Source: DATBGS01 sp036557885 (GTDB lineage Bacteria; Chloroflexota; Ktedonobacteria; Ktedonobacterales; DATBGS01). Taken from it: DNA of 64,000 bases. Positions 45,358-54,034 of the stretch are shown piece after piece. Below the pieces are notes generated by a model. It was not told the origin of the DNA. It ran no database searches and saw nothing but the letters and a program-made list of their open reading frames with translations. Location: the NCBI GenBank assembly GCA_036557885.1, contig DATBGS010000005.1, positions 67,317 to 131,316 of the forward strand, read 5' to 3'. Each line of letters begins with the position of its first letter. Positions within the stretch are counted from its first letter, which is position 1. The position numbers and the translations under genes are program-made.

Positions 45358-46172
45358 TGCAGCTTGCCCCCCTCGTGCGATGGCTCCTGTCCTTCTCCCA
45401 ACTCATCATAGCCCGGCTCCCCCGGCAGAAAGATTTCGATCTGCCCGCTGCGCGTGGTTGCGCGTGGCGTAATGACGGGGATGGCTTTGCCACGCAATTG
45501 CTGCTCCGCGTCAGCAATGCTCGTGAACTTCGCCAGATCACGCAGTTGGTGAACGGTGGCAAACACCAGCGGAAAATCGCCCTGCTCCGAGCGTGCCAGC
45601 GCCTCGCCGGGCTGAATCCATGTTCCAGCGCTCGTCTCCAGTTGATCGTGGGTCGCCTGCTGCTCCATGGGCGCCTCAGCAAGGAAAAAGAACGTATCAA
45701 AGCGTTTGGGCATTGGCTCCGGCGTAATCCAATGAGCGAACAGCGTCAGGCGCTGCGTTGCCAGTGTGAGACGTTCCTGCTGGGCAATCTCAGCCAGCGT
45801 TGTTTCATTCTTCTGGAGCCTCTCCCGATAGCCCGCGATCTTCTCCGTTTCTTTCGCTGACACGCTGAGCACATGCCCACCCTGCTCAGCAATCAGCACG
45901 CCCGCCTCCTCGAAAAGCTCCCTGATTGCTGCCACCCGCAAGCCGCTGCCTAGCGCCGTTTCGGTGCGCTCGGCTGATTCAGAGGGGATGCAGAGATTCG
46001 GCGTCGTTTCAGCATCCCGATCAGAGGGCTTCACCGAACCACCCGGAAAGACATACACGTCCGGCACAAAGTCGCTCATAATATGGCGGCGAACCATGAA
46101 CGTCTCAAGGGTATCGTTTGAGCCTTTGCGAAGTAAAACAATGGCGGCGGCGGGACGGGGTTGGCTGGGCAT
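45354..46172 (-). CDS. Nudix hydrolase, NUDT19-like
   Basis: 272 residues. The N-terminus PAAAIVLLRKGSN leads to VYVFPGGSV and a Nudix box ending in AAIRELFEEAGVLIAE, with an insertion between the strand and the box as in the NUDT19/RP2p group (acyl-CoA diphosphatases). It likely cleaves a nucleoside-diphosphate-linked substrate, CoA derivatives being the best guess from the family. It is the first gene of a two-gene operon with the MBL hydrolase. Its leader contains the 19-bp repeat array (46203-46335), which may regulate it. Confidence 0.9.
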   Translation of the reverse strand: MPSQPRPAAAIVLLRKGSNDTLETFMVRRHIMSDFVPDVYVFPGGSVKPSDRDAETTPNLCIPSESAERTETALGSGLRVAAIRELFEEAGVLIAEQGGHVLSVSAKETEKIAGYRERLQKNETTLAEIAQQERLTLATQRLTLFAHWITPEPMPKRFDTFFFLAEAPMEQQATHDQLETSAGTWIQPGEALARSEQGDFPLVFATVHQLRDLAKFTSIADAEQQLRGKAIPVITPRATTRSGQIEIFLPGEPGYDELGEGQEPSHEGGKLQ

Positions 46173-46202
46173 CGTGTGAACTCCTGCTACATAGGTCAGA
46201 TG

Positions 46203-46335
46203 TGACTCGTGAGTAATTTTATGACTCGTGAGTAATTTTATGACTCGTCAGTCACCTTATGACTGATCAGTAATTTTATGACTCGTGAGTAATTTTATGA
46301 CTCTCTGGTCATATTATGACTGTCGGGTCATTGCT
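46203..46335. repeat. Seven 19-bp tandem repeats with an internal dyad
   Basis: The unit is TGACTCGTGAGTAATTTTA. Copies 1, 2 and 5 (46203, 46222 and 46279) are identical; 3, 4, 6 and 7 (46241, 46260, 46298 and 46317) have diverged. Each keeps a dyad of the form TGACT-N4-AGT(C/A)A; copy 3 is symmetric (TGACT-CGTC-AGTCA). The array fills the Nudix leader and runs into the last codons of the upstream zinc dehydrogenase. Confidence 0.9.
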
Positions 46336-47282
46336 AATTGCACCTTGAGTGTGCCAGGGCGCGCGGCATGCGCAAACGCCTCGACCCCTCCCTGCAAGGG
46401 ATACGTGGCGCTGAGCAACGGCGCCACGATCACCCGCCTGTCTTTAAGCGCCTCCAATGCCGGGGCAAATGGCCCGCACCGCGACCCAACAACCGTGAGT
46501 TCATCCACCACAAAGGGCGCCAGGTTCAGCGTGCTCTGCCCGGCAACAGTGCTTTTCAGAATGATCGTGCCGCGCGGCCTCACGAGTTGCCGCGCCAGTT
46601 CTAAACCGGCGGCGCTTCCGGTGCATTCGACCACGAAGTCGAACTCTCGCTCCGGCTGGGCTGGCGTGCCCAGGCGCGTCTGGAGGCCAAGCCGCTCTGC
46701 CAGCGCCAGCTTTTCCGGGTGCTTGCCTTGCAGGGTCACGCTCGCGCCAGTCAGCCGCAAGACCTGCCCGGCCAATAAGCCCATTTTGCCATCGCCCAGC
46801 ACCAGGATTTGCGCCGTTGGCCGAATCTGCACCTGCTCCAGCATCTCAAAGCAGGCGGCCAGCGGCTCCACAAACACGGCCTCGCTGTCGCTGATGCCCT
46901 CTGGCACCGGATGCAGGTTCTCTATCGGGAGAGTAAGATAGGAGGCAAACGCGCCGTCCCTGGCGTGGATGCCCAACACGCAGCGCTGGCGGCAATGCGT
47001 GGGCATCCCGGCGCGGCACGAGCGGCAGGCGCCACAGGCAATATTAATCTCACCTGCCACTCGTTGGCCCAACCACTGTTGAATCTGGCACTGTTCCACC
47101 ACGCCCACAAACTCATGGCCGGGCACGCCTGCAAAGTTCTGGTAGCCCTGCACAAGTTCAAGGTCGGTGTTGCAAATTCCCGCGCGCAGCACGCGAATCA
47201 GCGCCTCTCCGTCGCCTGGAATTGGCTGGGGATGGTCAGGGGTAAACTGGAGCGTGCCATGTGCAAGAACAAGCGCGTGCAT
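46314..47282 (-). CDS. Zinc-dependent medium-chain alcohol dehydrogenase
   Basis: 322 residues from the ATG at 47282; an in-frame upstream start at 47330 would add 16 residues unlike the family. Catalytic zinc ligands are in AGICNTDLEL and PGHEFVG, and the structural zinc tetrad is CGACRSCRAGMPTHC. A Rossmann motif (VLGDGKMGLL) follows in the second half. It ends the SDR-HyuA-HyuB-TPP run, so it may process the aldehyde or alcohol product of that pathway. Its last codons lie inside the 19-bp repeat array. Confidence 0.92.
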   Translation of the reverse strand: MHALVLAHGTLQFTPDHPQPIPGDGEALIRVLRAGICNTDLELVQGYQNFAGVPGHEFVGVVEQCQIQQWLGQRVAGEINIACGACRSCRAGMPTHCRQRCVLGIHARDGAFASYLTLPIENLHPVPEGISDSEAVFVEPLAACFEMLEQVQIRPTAQILVLGDGKMGLLAGQVLRLTGASVTLQGKHPEKLALAERLGLQTRLGTPAQPEREFDFVVECTGSAAGLELARQLVRPRGTIILKSTVAGQSTLNLAPFVVDELTVVGSRCGPFAPALEALKDRRVIVAPLLSATYPLQGGVEAFAHAARPGTLKVQLAMTRQS

Positions 47283-47368
47283 CCGGCTCTCTTTCTGGTG
47301 TGCGGTTGGGCCTACTCTACAGTATATCACGGTGAGGCTGGCGGCTAAAGATCTCCTCTGCTCCAGGC

Positions 47369-48979
47369 TTAGAAGTGTTCAGAGGCGGTAACGGGAACGG
47401 CTTCGGGGTCTAGCCGTACTTCCAGCAAGGTATTGCCCTTGTTCTGCGTGGGCAGATCGGCAAGCGTGCTGCTTAATGCCTCCTCGTTTTCTATACAGGC
47501 ATAGTTCCAGCCATAGGTTTGCGCGAGATGCCCAAAATCCAGAGCAGGCGTTTCAAGGGAGAAGGTATCCAGAGTGGTTTGTCCCGTCAAAACAGCGAGG
47601 GCGCTGTTCAACGTGGCGTAGCGCGCATTCGCCAAAACAACCACCGTCAGGTGTAAGTGCCTGTGTGCTGCCGTCCACAAAGCTTCGTTGGCATACATCA
47701 TTGACCCATCGCCAATTATGCTGACAACCTGGCGTTCCAGGCGTGCCATCTGCACCCCCACGCTGGCAGGCAACGCCCAGCCGATGCCACCGCTCCCATT
47801 GGAGAAATACTCGCCGCAAGCGGCCCTGCTCCAGGCACGCACGTCGGTTGTTGATAAACCCGATTCATCAACCCAAACCGCCTGCGGGAACGCTTGCAGC
47901 AGGGTGTGAACCACCCAGGAAGGATGCGGTTTTCCACCGGCTTTCTGGAGTGGCTCGAAGGCTGGACGCGAGACGCTTCTACCGGGAAGGGTGGGTGGCA
48001 GCTTCTCGTGTATCAGGCGCAGCGTACTGCGCAGATCAGCCATACAAGCAAGCGCATACTCTCCGTCAAGACCTAAAAGGCTCATATCTTGCCCAATCCA
48101 CGCCTTCTTCTGACGCAGCCGCCCAGGAGTATATAAAGTGGCACGCAGTCCCTTTCCCCCCAGAAGAAGAAGGGCGTCGTGGTGTTGTAAGCGCGCGGTC
48201 CAGGTCTGCCGATTTGGAGGAAGGAAACCAGCGAACTGAGGGTCAGCCAGCGAGAGCGGCGTCATCCCTGTATAGGGGGCAATATAGACGGGGGCAGAGA
48301 GTTTCCTTGCCAGGGTTGCAAGCTCCTCCTCTGCTTTGTTCCAATAGACCTCATCCGTTGCGATAAGAGCCGGATAGCGCGCCTCTCCCAGAAACCGAGC
48401 AAAAAGGTGGGCGTCGTGCTCGCTGACTCCAGGCAGAGCAGGAAGCGTCACTGGAACGGGTGGTTCTTCGCTCTCTTCAGTCTCTGCTTCCCACAGATCA
48501 AAAGGGCAAATGAGCACCACTGGCCCGCAGGGGGGAGTTAAGGCGGTGCGGAGCGCCTGTTTCATGTAGAACACGGCATCATAGGATGAGCCAAGCGTAT
48601 AGGTTGCCTTGACAACGGGGGCAGCCATTTCGACCAGCGGCCCATGCAAAGTCGGCCAGGTGTGCGTGTGCCGCCGATCCTGCGCCCCAACGATGGTGAG
48701 CAGCGGCGTGTGATTCATTTGCGCCGTATACAGTGACCCCAGGCCATTGCCTAACCCTGGGGCAGCGTGCAGGTTGACGACGCCGAGTGATCGGGTAGCC
48801 CGCGCGTAGCCATCAGCCATAGCCACTGCTGCGAGTTCACTGAGCGCGACCACAAACTCAGGTGTTTCTGGCTGACCACAGCGGCGCACCAGGGGGATTT
48901 CCGTCGTCCCTGGATTGCCAAAAATATAGCGAACACCGTTCATATATAAAGCTCTCACGAGATACTCGCTGATCTTCAT
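47369..48979 (-). CDS. Thiamine-pyrophosphate-dependent 2-oxoacid decarboxylase (benzoylformate decarboxylase-like)
   Basis: 536 residues with the three-domain ThDP fold. The N-terminal pyrimidine domain has the activating Glu in ALSELAAVAMADGYARA (Glu48 or so), and the C-terminal diphosphate domain has the GDG motif in IIGDGSMMYANEALW, followed by VLANARYATLN. It resembles benzoylformate decarboxylase and acetolactate-synthase-like enzymes, which act on 2-oxoacids. It starts directly after the HyuB stop and belongs to the same operon, so a keto acid in that pathway is the likely substrate. Confidence 0.9.
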   Translation of the reverse strand: MKISEYLVRALYMNGVRYIFGNPGTTEIPLVRRCGQPETPEFVVALSELAAVAMADGYARATRSLGVVNLHAAPGLGNGLGSLYTAQMNHTPLLTIVGAQDRRHTHTWPTLHGPLVEMAAPVVKATYTLGSSYDAVFYMKQALRTALTPPCGPVVLICPFDLWEAETEESEEPPVPVTLPALPGVSEHDAHLFARFLGEARYPALIATDEVYWNKAEEELATLARKLSAPVYIAPYTGMTPLSLADPQFAGFLPPNRQTWTARLQHHDALLLLGGKGLRATLYTPGRLRQKKAWIGQDMSLLGLDGEYALACMADLRSTLRLIHEKLPPTLPGRSVSRPAFEPLQKAGGKPHPSWVVHTLLQAFPQAVWVDESGLSTTDVRAWSRAACGEYFSNGSGGIGWALPASVGVQMARLERQVVSIIGDGSMMYANEALWTAAHRHLHLTVVVLANARYATLNSALAVLTGQTTLDTFSLETPALDFGHLAQTYGWNYACIENEEALSSTLADLPTQNKGNTLLEVRLDPEAVPVTASEHF

Positions 48980-50725
48980 TCATTTGTCCCCTTGCTGCGC
49001 AGCGAGCCGGGTGCTCGTTGCCGCTTCATCAACCACATAGAGATGGGGAGGCCGCACCATCTGCTGCTGGCTCCCTGTGTAGCGAATGACCACGCCATAT
49101 TCCCGTTCAGCCGCCTCCAGCGAGACATACCCGTTGACGACATCGTTCACCACCAGATCAACAGGACGCTGCAAAGGGTTCCCATAGCCCCCGCCACCTG
49201 GGAGATTGAGTTGGACGCGGGCATCTGGGGCGAGGGAAGTAAGCGCCTTCGGTTGGGGACGGCTGGAGTTGTTCAAGAGAAATTCGCCTGGAGTGCCAGC
49301 CTTCCCGCCCGCAAGCCCGGTAGCAGGAAAATTCGTGCGATCAACCAGCGCGGAAACGTTCCAGGAGGCTTCACCCCGGTAGCTGACCTCTGTCCGCTGC
49401 CCTAGTCCTCCGCGAGAGGCTCCAGGCCCACCAGAGTCGGTGCGTAGCTCTCGCTGATGTTGAACCAATGGGGTGAGGGTTTCCATGATTTCGGCTGGCA
49501 CCCCCGCGACCCCGCTGGGGAACCCGGTGGTATTGAGGCCATCTTTGCTGGCTCGCGCCCCGGTGCCACCACACTGAAACAGGCTGAAGGTGAAGGACTC
49601 CTGGGAGTGCGGCCATTTCCCTTGCCAGACAGAAATCCAAATCGGATCAGCGCCGCAAGCAATGAGTTTCCCCGGCATAGCAGGAGCTAATGCGCCAAAG
49701 ATGACCCCTGGGAGAAAGTGGCCGATCAGGTGGCGCGAGGCAACCGGCGCAGGCTCCAGGCAGTTCAGGATGGAACCAGGAGGCGCGGTGACATGCACCG
49801 GGCGAAAAGCGCCCTCGTTATGTGGAACCTCTGGACTCACCGCCGCCTTGATAGCAAACGAGGCATAGGCGTGCGTGTAGTTCAGTACCACATTGATGCC
49901 CCGCGAACTCTGGGGTGATGAGCCGTCAAAATCAATAAAGAGATCTTCATCCTCAACAGTGACGGCCACTTTGATATGAATCGGCTCGTCAAAACCATCG
50001 CCCCAGCACTCATTCTCATAGAACCCATTGGGAAGTTTGCGGATTGCCTCACGCATGGCCCGTTCGGAACGGCTAATGATTTCATCAGCCAGCGGGTCAA
50101 TCGAGTCTAATGCAAACTCATCCATGAAATGCAGAAGCTCGCGGACCCCAACGGCATTGGAAGAGGCTTGCGCGTAGAGATCGCCAACTGTTTCGTTGGG
50201 CGTGCGCACATTGGCGCGGATGAGCTTGAAAAGCTCGTGATTGGGTTCATCGCGCAGGAACAATTTCGTGATCGGAATGCGCAGACCTTCCTCGAAGACT
50301 TCGCGCGCCTCACCTGAGAGGGTGCGCCCGCCAATATCAGGGGCATGGCAGGTGCTGGCAAAGTATCCAATCACGCGTGTGCCTTTGAAGGCTGGCGTCA
50401 GCACCGTCATATCGTTGACCTGACCAGCAGTTTGCCAGGGGTCGTTGGTGATGAGCACATCACCCGGTTGGAGTGTTTCTGCTGGATAGGCTTTCAAGAA
50501 ATGGCGCACGCCGGTTGCCATAGCATTGATGTGGCCGGGCGTCCCGGTGAGCGACTGGGCAATCATAGAGCCGCGTGTATCAAAGACCCCACAGGCCAAG
50601 TCTTGTGACTCGCGCACCACCGTGCTGAAGGCGGTGCGCATCAAGGTGACTTGCTGCTCGTTGACCACCGCGAGCAAGCGATTCCAGAGTACCTCCAGGG
50701 TGATCGGGTCAATTGTGGGTAGCAT
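48980..50725 (-). CDS. HyuB-type hydantoinase/oxoprolinase/acetone-carboxylase subunit
   Basis: 581 residues of the hydantoinase B family. Typical regions: ITLEVLWNRLLAVVNEQQ at the start, GDVLITNDPWQTAGQVNDMT (metal/active region), DIGGRTLSGEAREVFEEG, and the Gly-rich C-terminus NLPGGGGYGNP. It works with HyuA, encoded 24 bp upstream, in ATP-dependent ring opening or carboxylation of amides and ketones. The family alone does not separate N-methylhydantoinase from acetophenone-carboxylase activity. Confidence 0.93.
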   Translation of the reverse strand: MLPTIDPITLEVLWNRLLAVVNEQQVTLMRTAFSTVVRESQDLACGVFDTRGSMIAQSLTGTPGHINAMATGVRHFLKAYPAETLQPGDVLITNDPWQTAGQVNDMTVLTPAFKGTRVIGYFASTCHAPDIGGRTLSGEAREVFEEGLRIPITKLFLRDEPNHELFKLIRANVRTPNETVGDLYAQASSNAVGVRELLHFMDEFALDSIDPLADEIISRSERAMREAIRKLPNGFYENECWGDGFDEPIHIKVAVTVEDEDLFIDFDGSSPQSSRGINVVLNYTHAYASFAIKAAVSPEVPHNEGAFRPVHVTAPPGSILNCLEPAPVASRHLIGHFLPGVIFGALAPAMPGKLIACGADPIWISVWQGKWPHSQESFTFSLFQCGGTGARASKDGLNTTGFPSGVAGVPAEIMETLTPLVQHQRELRTDSGGPGASRGGLGQRTEVSYRGEASWNVSALVDRTNFPATGLAGGKAGTPGEFLLNNSSRPQPKALTSLAPDARVQLNLPGGGGYGNPLQRPVDLVVNDVVNGYVSLEAAEREYGVVIRYTGSQQQMVRPPHLYVVDEAATSTRLAAQQGDK

Positions 50726-50749
50726 GGCAGGGCGTCCTCTCAGGGGAGT

Positions 50750-52843
50750 TCATAATTCAACCAGCAGGTTCAGTTGCTCGTCAATACGAAAGCGGCACTC
50801 CGGCCCCACGATCACCGTAGCCTCGCGCTCTTCAACGATGGCCGGCCCGGTGAAGCTGGCGCCTGGTAACAGACCATAACGGTTATACACCGCTGTCTCA
50901 TGATACCCACCCAATTCTGGGAAATATGCCCTGCGGCTGCCCTTGTGGGCTGTTTGAGCGGCTGCCTGCATATCCCTGGTTGCTTGCAGGTGTATTTGCG
51001 GCGATGGACTAGATGAGGTGACGCGCCAGTTGATAATTTCTATCGGCACCGATTGGCTGAGCCGCTCGTAGAGACGGCGATAGACCTCCTCAAACGAGTT
51101 GACGATGGCGGGGACGCTCTCGCTGCTCAGTTGACCAGCCGGGAGAGGTACCTGTATCTCATGCCCCTGACCAACATAGCGTATATCGGCCACGCGCCGG
51201 TGGCGGATTTGCCCAGGCAAAACGCCGGACTGTTCCAGCAGCGCCTGCCCTTCCGCCTCCATCTCCCCAAGCAGGGCATTGGTCTTCTGCCAGTCCAGAT
51301 GATCTATGCGGCCAGGCCAGGAGCGCACGAAGTCAAAGGCAAGAGGCGCGGTAAGAAAGCCAATGGCGCTCATGACCCCGGCTGCGAACGGTACGATGAA
51401 AGCTGGGGAACCCAACGTTTTTGCAATGCGAAACCCGTGCACCGGCCCGGCTCCGCCAAAGGCAAAGAGCGGGAAGCGATGGGGGTCTTTCCCTCGCTCA
51501 AGGGTATGGATGCGCGCGGCATTCGCCATGCTTTCATTGACAATCTGGTGGATGCCCCAGGCAGCCTCTTCAATCGAGAGACGTAGCGGGCCAGCGACGC
51601 GCTCCTGAATAGCCTGGCGAGCGGCAGCGAGATCTATCTTGAACTCACCTCCAAGAAAGTAGTCGGGATCAAGATAGCCCAGCACCAGATCAGCATCGGT
51701 GACAGTCGGCTCGCTTCCTCCACGCCCATAACAGGCCGGACCTGGATCAGCGCCCGCCGAGTCTGGCCCAACTTTCAACAACCCCAGCGGGTCCACGCGA
51801 GCTATCGAGCCGCCTCCCGCGCCAATTTCGATCATTTCAATCACCGGCAGTTTGATCGGAAGCCCGGACCCCTTTTTCAGGCGATACCTCCGATCCACCT
51901 CGAATTCGTGGGCAACCAGTGGTTGACCCTGGGCAATGATGCAGAACTTGGCGGTGGTGCCCCCCATATCGAAGGAGAGCAGGTCGTCGTACCCGCATGC
52001 CGCGCCATAACTGGACGCGGCCAATGCCCCGCCTGCCGGACCTGATTCGAGGAGGCGCACCGGAAAACGAACCGCCGTATCCACCGTGACAATGCCCCCA
52101 CTGGAAATCATCAGAAAGAGGCTGCCCTTGAAACCGATGCGGCCCAGGCGTGCCTGCAACTCGTGCAGGTACTTCTCAACACGCTCCTGAACGTAGACAT
52201 TGGCTATAGTGGTTGAAGTGCGCTGGAACTCACGGATTTCAGGCACCACCTCTGAGGAGATGGAGACGCGCATGCCTGGCGCAATACCCTGGATGATGCG
52301 ACGCGCATCACGCTCGGCAGCGTCGTTGGTAAAGCTGTGCAAAAAGGCAATCGCAACGGCCTCAATCCCGTTCTCAGCCAATTCGCGGGTCAGTTGCTCT
52401 ACAAAGGCGGTATCCAGTTCCTGAAGTGTTGTCCCATCTGACAGCGTGCGCTCTGGCACTCCAAAACGCAGGTAGCGCGGCACCAGTGGTTGGGGCATTT
52501 CCAGCAGGAGGTCGTAGAGTTCGTAGCGGTTCTCTCGCCCAATTTCAATAGAGTCTCGGAAGCCCTGTGTCGCCAGGAGAGCGGTGCGGGCGCCGGTGCG
52601 CTCAATGATGGCGTTCGTCACAAGCGTGGTGCCATGAATGAGTTGTTGCGCATCACCTGCGGCAATACGTTCTCGCTCCAGCGTTTCGCGCATGAGCGTT
52701 TCAACGGCCAGCGATGGATCGCGCGGTGTGGTGAGGGTTTTCCCAACCGCGAACCTACCAGTACCATCGTCATACACGATGAGGTCGGTAAATGTGCCCC
52801 CAATATCCACACCTATTCTGTCGTGCCCGGAGGGAGCGTGCAT
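50750..52843 (-). CDS. HyuA-type hydantoinase/oxoprolinase/acetone-carboxylase subunit
   Basis: 697 residues of the ATP-binding hydantoinase A family, with the actin-like phosphate motifs IGVDIGGTFTDLIVYD at the N-terminus and LLSFDMGGTTAKFCII (near 290). It pairs with HyuB. Its ATG overlaps the SDR stop by 1 nt (TAATG), so translation is coupled. The C-terminal domain (about 590-697) includes GASFTGPAIVEEREATVIV. The substrate is inferred only as a carbonyl or cyclic amide. Confidence 0.93.
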   Translation of the reverse strand: MHAPSGHDRIGVDIGGTFTDLIVYDDGTGRFAVGKTLTTPRDPSLAVETLMRETLERERIAAGDAQQLIHGTTLVTNAIIERTGARTALLATQGFRDSIEIGRENRYELYDLLLEMPQPLVPRYLRFGVPERTLSDGTTLQELDTAFVEQLTRELAENGIEAVAIAFLHSFTNDAAERDARRIIQGIAPGMRVSISSEVVPEIREFQRTSTTIANVYVQERVEKYLHELQARLGRIGFKGSLFLMISSGGIVTVDTAVRFPVRLLESGPAGGALAASSYGAACGYDDLLSFDMGGTTAKFCIIAQGQPLVAHEFEVDRRYRLKKGSGLPIKLPVIEMIEIGAGGGSIARVDPLGLLKVGPDSAGADPGPACYGRGGSEPTVTDADLVLGYLDPDYFLGGEFKIDLAAARQAIQERVAGPLRLSIEEAAWGIHQIVNESMANAARIHTLERGKDPHRFPLFAFGGAGPVHGFRIAKTLGSPAFIVPFAAGVMSAIGFLTAPLAFDFVRSWPGRIDHLDWQKTNALLGEMEAEGQALLEQSGVLPGQIRHRRVADIRYVGQGHEIQVPLPAGQLSSESVPAIVNSFEEVYRRLYERLSQSVPIEIINWRVTSSSPSPQIHLQATRDMQAAAQTAHKGSRRAYFPELGGYHETAVYNRYGLLPGASFTGPAIVEEREATVIVGPECRFRIDEQLNLLVEL

Positions 52844-53649
52844 TACTTTCCCTCCAGCTTGGGAAAACGACTCAAGGGAAAGATGTCCACCTGGGGGGAG
52901 CGTTGCTGTGAGAGCAGACCGCCATCAACGGCAAAGATGTGTCCGGTGATATAACTGGCGTCATCCGATGCCAGAAAGACGGCTGGCCCTGCCATCTCTT
53001 CAGGCTCGCCCACCCGTCCAAGTGGGATGGCTGCGCCGCGCTCCTGCTTCACCTGCGGACTCATGCCCTGCGTATCAATCGAGCCGGGGACCAGGGCGTT
53101 CACGCGAATCCCATAGGGCGCAAGGTCGAGCGCCATAGCGCGAGTCAAGGCTTCTATGCCCCCTTTTGAGGCGTCATAGGCCGCCATCCCCCGATGGGCG
53201 TGCGTGGCTCCGCCGCTCGACATGTTGAGGATGACGCCTTGATGCCGACGAGCCATGATCTGGGCTGCACGGAGTGAACAGAGGAAAACGCTCTTGAGAT
53301 TGATGGTCAGCACACGGTCCCACCAGGATTCGTCTGCTTCCAGGAAGTGCCGTTCGACGTTAATTAACCCGGCGTTGTTGACCAGCACATCCACCGGCCC
53401 AAAGCGTTCAAGCACCGTATCAAACAAGTGGTCAACCTGGCTTTTCTGTGACACGTCGGCAATGCCAGCAAAAGCCTTTCCCCCATGAGCATGAATCGTC
53501 TGGACAGTCGCTTCGGCTCCAGAGGTGTCAACATCGTTGACGATGATCTGTGCCCCCTCTTGCCCGAAACGCAGAGCAATGGCGCGGCCTATGCCATGCG
53601 CGGCCCCGGTCACGAGCACTATTTTGTTGCTGAAACGTTGTGGCGTCAA
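52843..53649 (-). CDS. Short-chain dehydrogenase/reductase (SDR)
   Basis: 268 residues of the classical SDR family. NAD(P)-binding motif VTGAAHGIGRAIA, an NNAG strand (VLVNNAGLINVERH), and the catalytic Ser/Tyr/Lys with MAAYDASKGGIEAL. The Asp after the second strand (IIVNDVDTSG) favours NAD(H). It starts at a TTG with GGAG upstream and is the first gene of the hydantoinase operon, so it probably converts an alcohol to the carbonyl compound handled by HyuA/HyuB, or the reverse. Confidence 0.93.
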   Translation of the reverse strand: MTPQRFSNKIVLVTGAAHGIGRAIALRFGQEGAQIIVNDVDTSGAEATVQTIHAHGGKAFAGIADVSQKSQVDHLFDTVLERFGPVDVLVNNAGLINVERHFLEADESWWDRVLTINLKSVFLCSLRAAQIMARRHQGVILNMSSGGATHAHRGMAAYDASKGGIEALTRAMALDLAPYGIRVNALVPGSIDTQGMSPQVKQERGAAIPLGRVGEPEEMAGPAVFLASDDASYITGHIFAVDGGLLSQQRSPQVDIFPLSRFPKLEGK

Positions 53650-53686
53650 GCTATTATCTCCGCTCTTGTTTACTCGGTTCTGTCAG

Positions 53687-53698
53687 GGAAGCGCTTTC
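53687..53698. promoter_or_regulatory. Candidate LacI/CcpA-type operator upstream of the SDR-Hyu operon
   Basis: GGAAGCGCTTTC, which is nearly symmetric around CG, lies about 40 bp upstream of the SDR start. It shares AAGCGCTT with the operators at 10540 and 10701. One base breaks the symmetry. Confidence 0.4.
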
Positions 53699-53960
53699 GC
53701 TGCTTCTGAAGAGTTTCTTTCAGCCGCTTGCGCTATGAGACTCTCAATCGCCAGTAGTTCGCAAGTGCCCTCAAAGGCACGGATGATCGCAGGCAGATCG
53801 CATACGTGTGGTGGCGGTGCTTCTGGCAGGCGTTCCCTTGAAACCATGCTTCGAGGAATTCTACCCCATATTCCGTTACTTTCTGCGGGGATTGCCCGCC
53901 AGAGAGTGCATGGTTCTATGGGTTAGCTGCTGTCCTGAATTCTCCCCCTCAAAAGGGATA

Positions 53961-53994
53961 CCTCTGCCTGCTGCTGAACAGCAGCGGGCAGAGG
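53961..53994 (-). terminator. Terminator-like hairpin downstream of the GH15 gene
   Basis: A 15-bp stem (53961-53975 with 53980-53994) with one G-T wobble and a 4-nt loop. On the minus strand it is followed by TATCCCTTTTG, a weak T-tract. It begins about 40 nt after the GH15 stop. Confidence 0.6.
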
Positions 53995-54034
53995 CTCCTC
54001 TTGCAGGATTTTTCTACTTCCGCTTTCGCATATA

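Larger units (their letters stand above)
53650..54034. other. Intergenic region between SDR start and GH15 gene end
   Basis: No gene is supported. It contains a LacI-type candidate operator near the SDR start (53687-53698) and a hairpin (53961-53994) downstream of GH15. The remainder shows no recognisable element. Confidence 0.6.

Noticed and set aside
46203..46335. CRISPR array
   Set aside because: Repeats are directly tandem with no unique spacers, and no cas genes are present.
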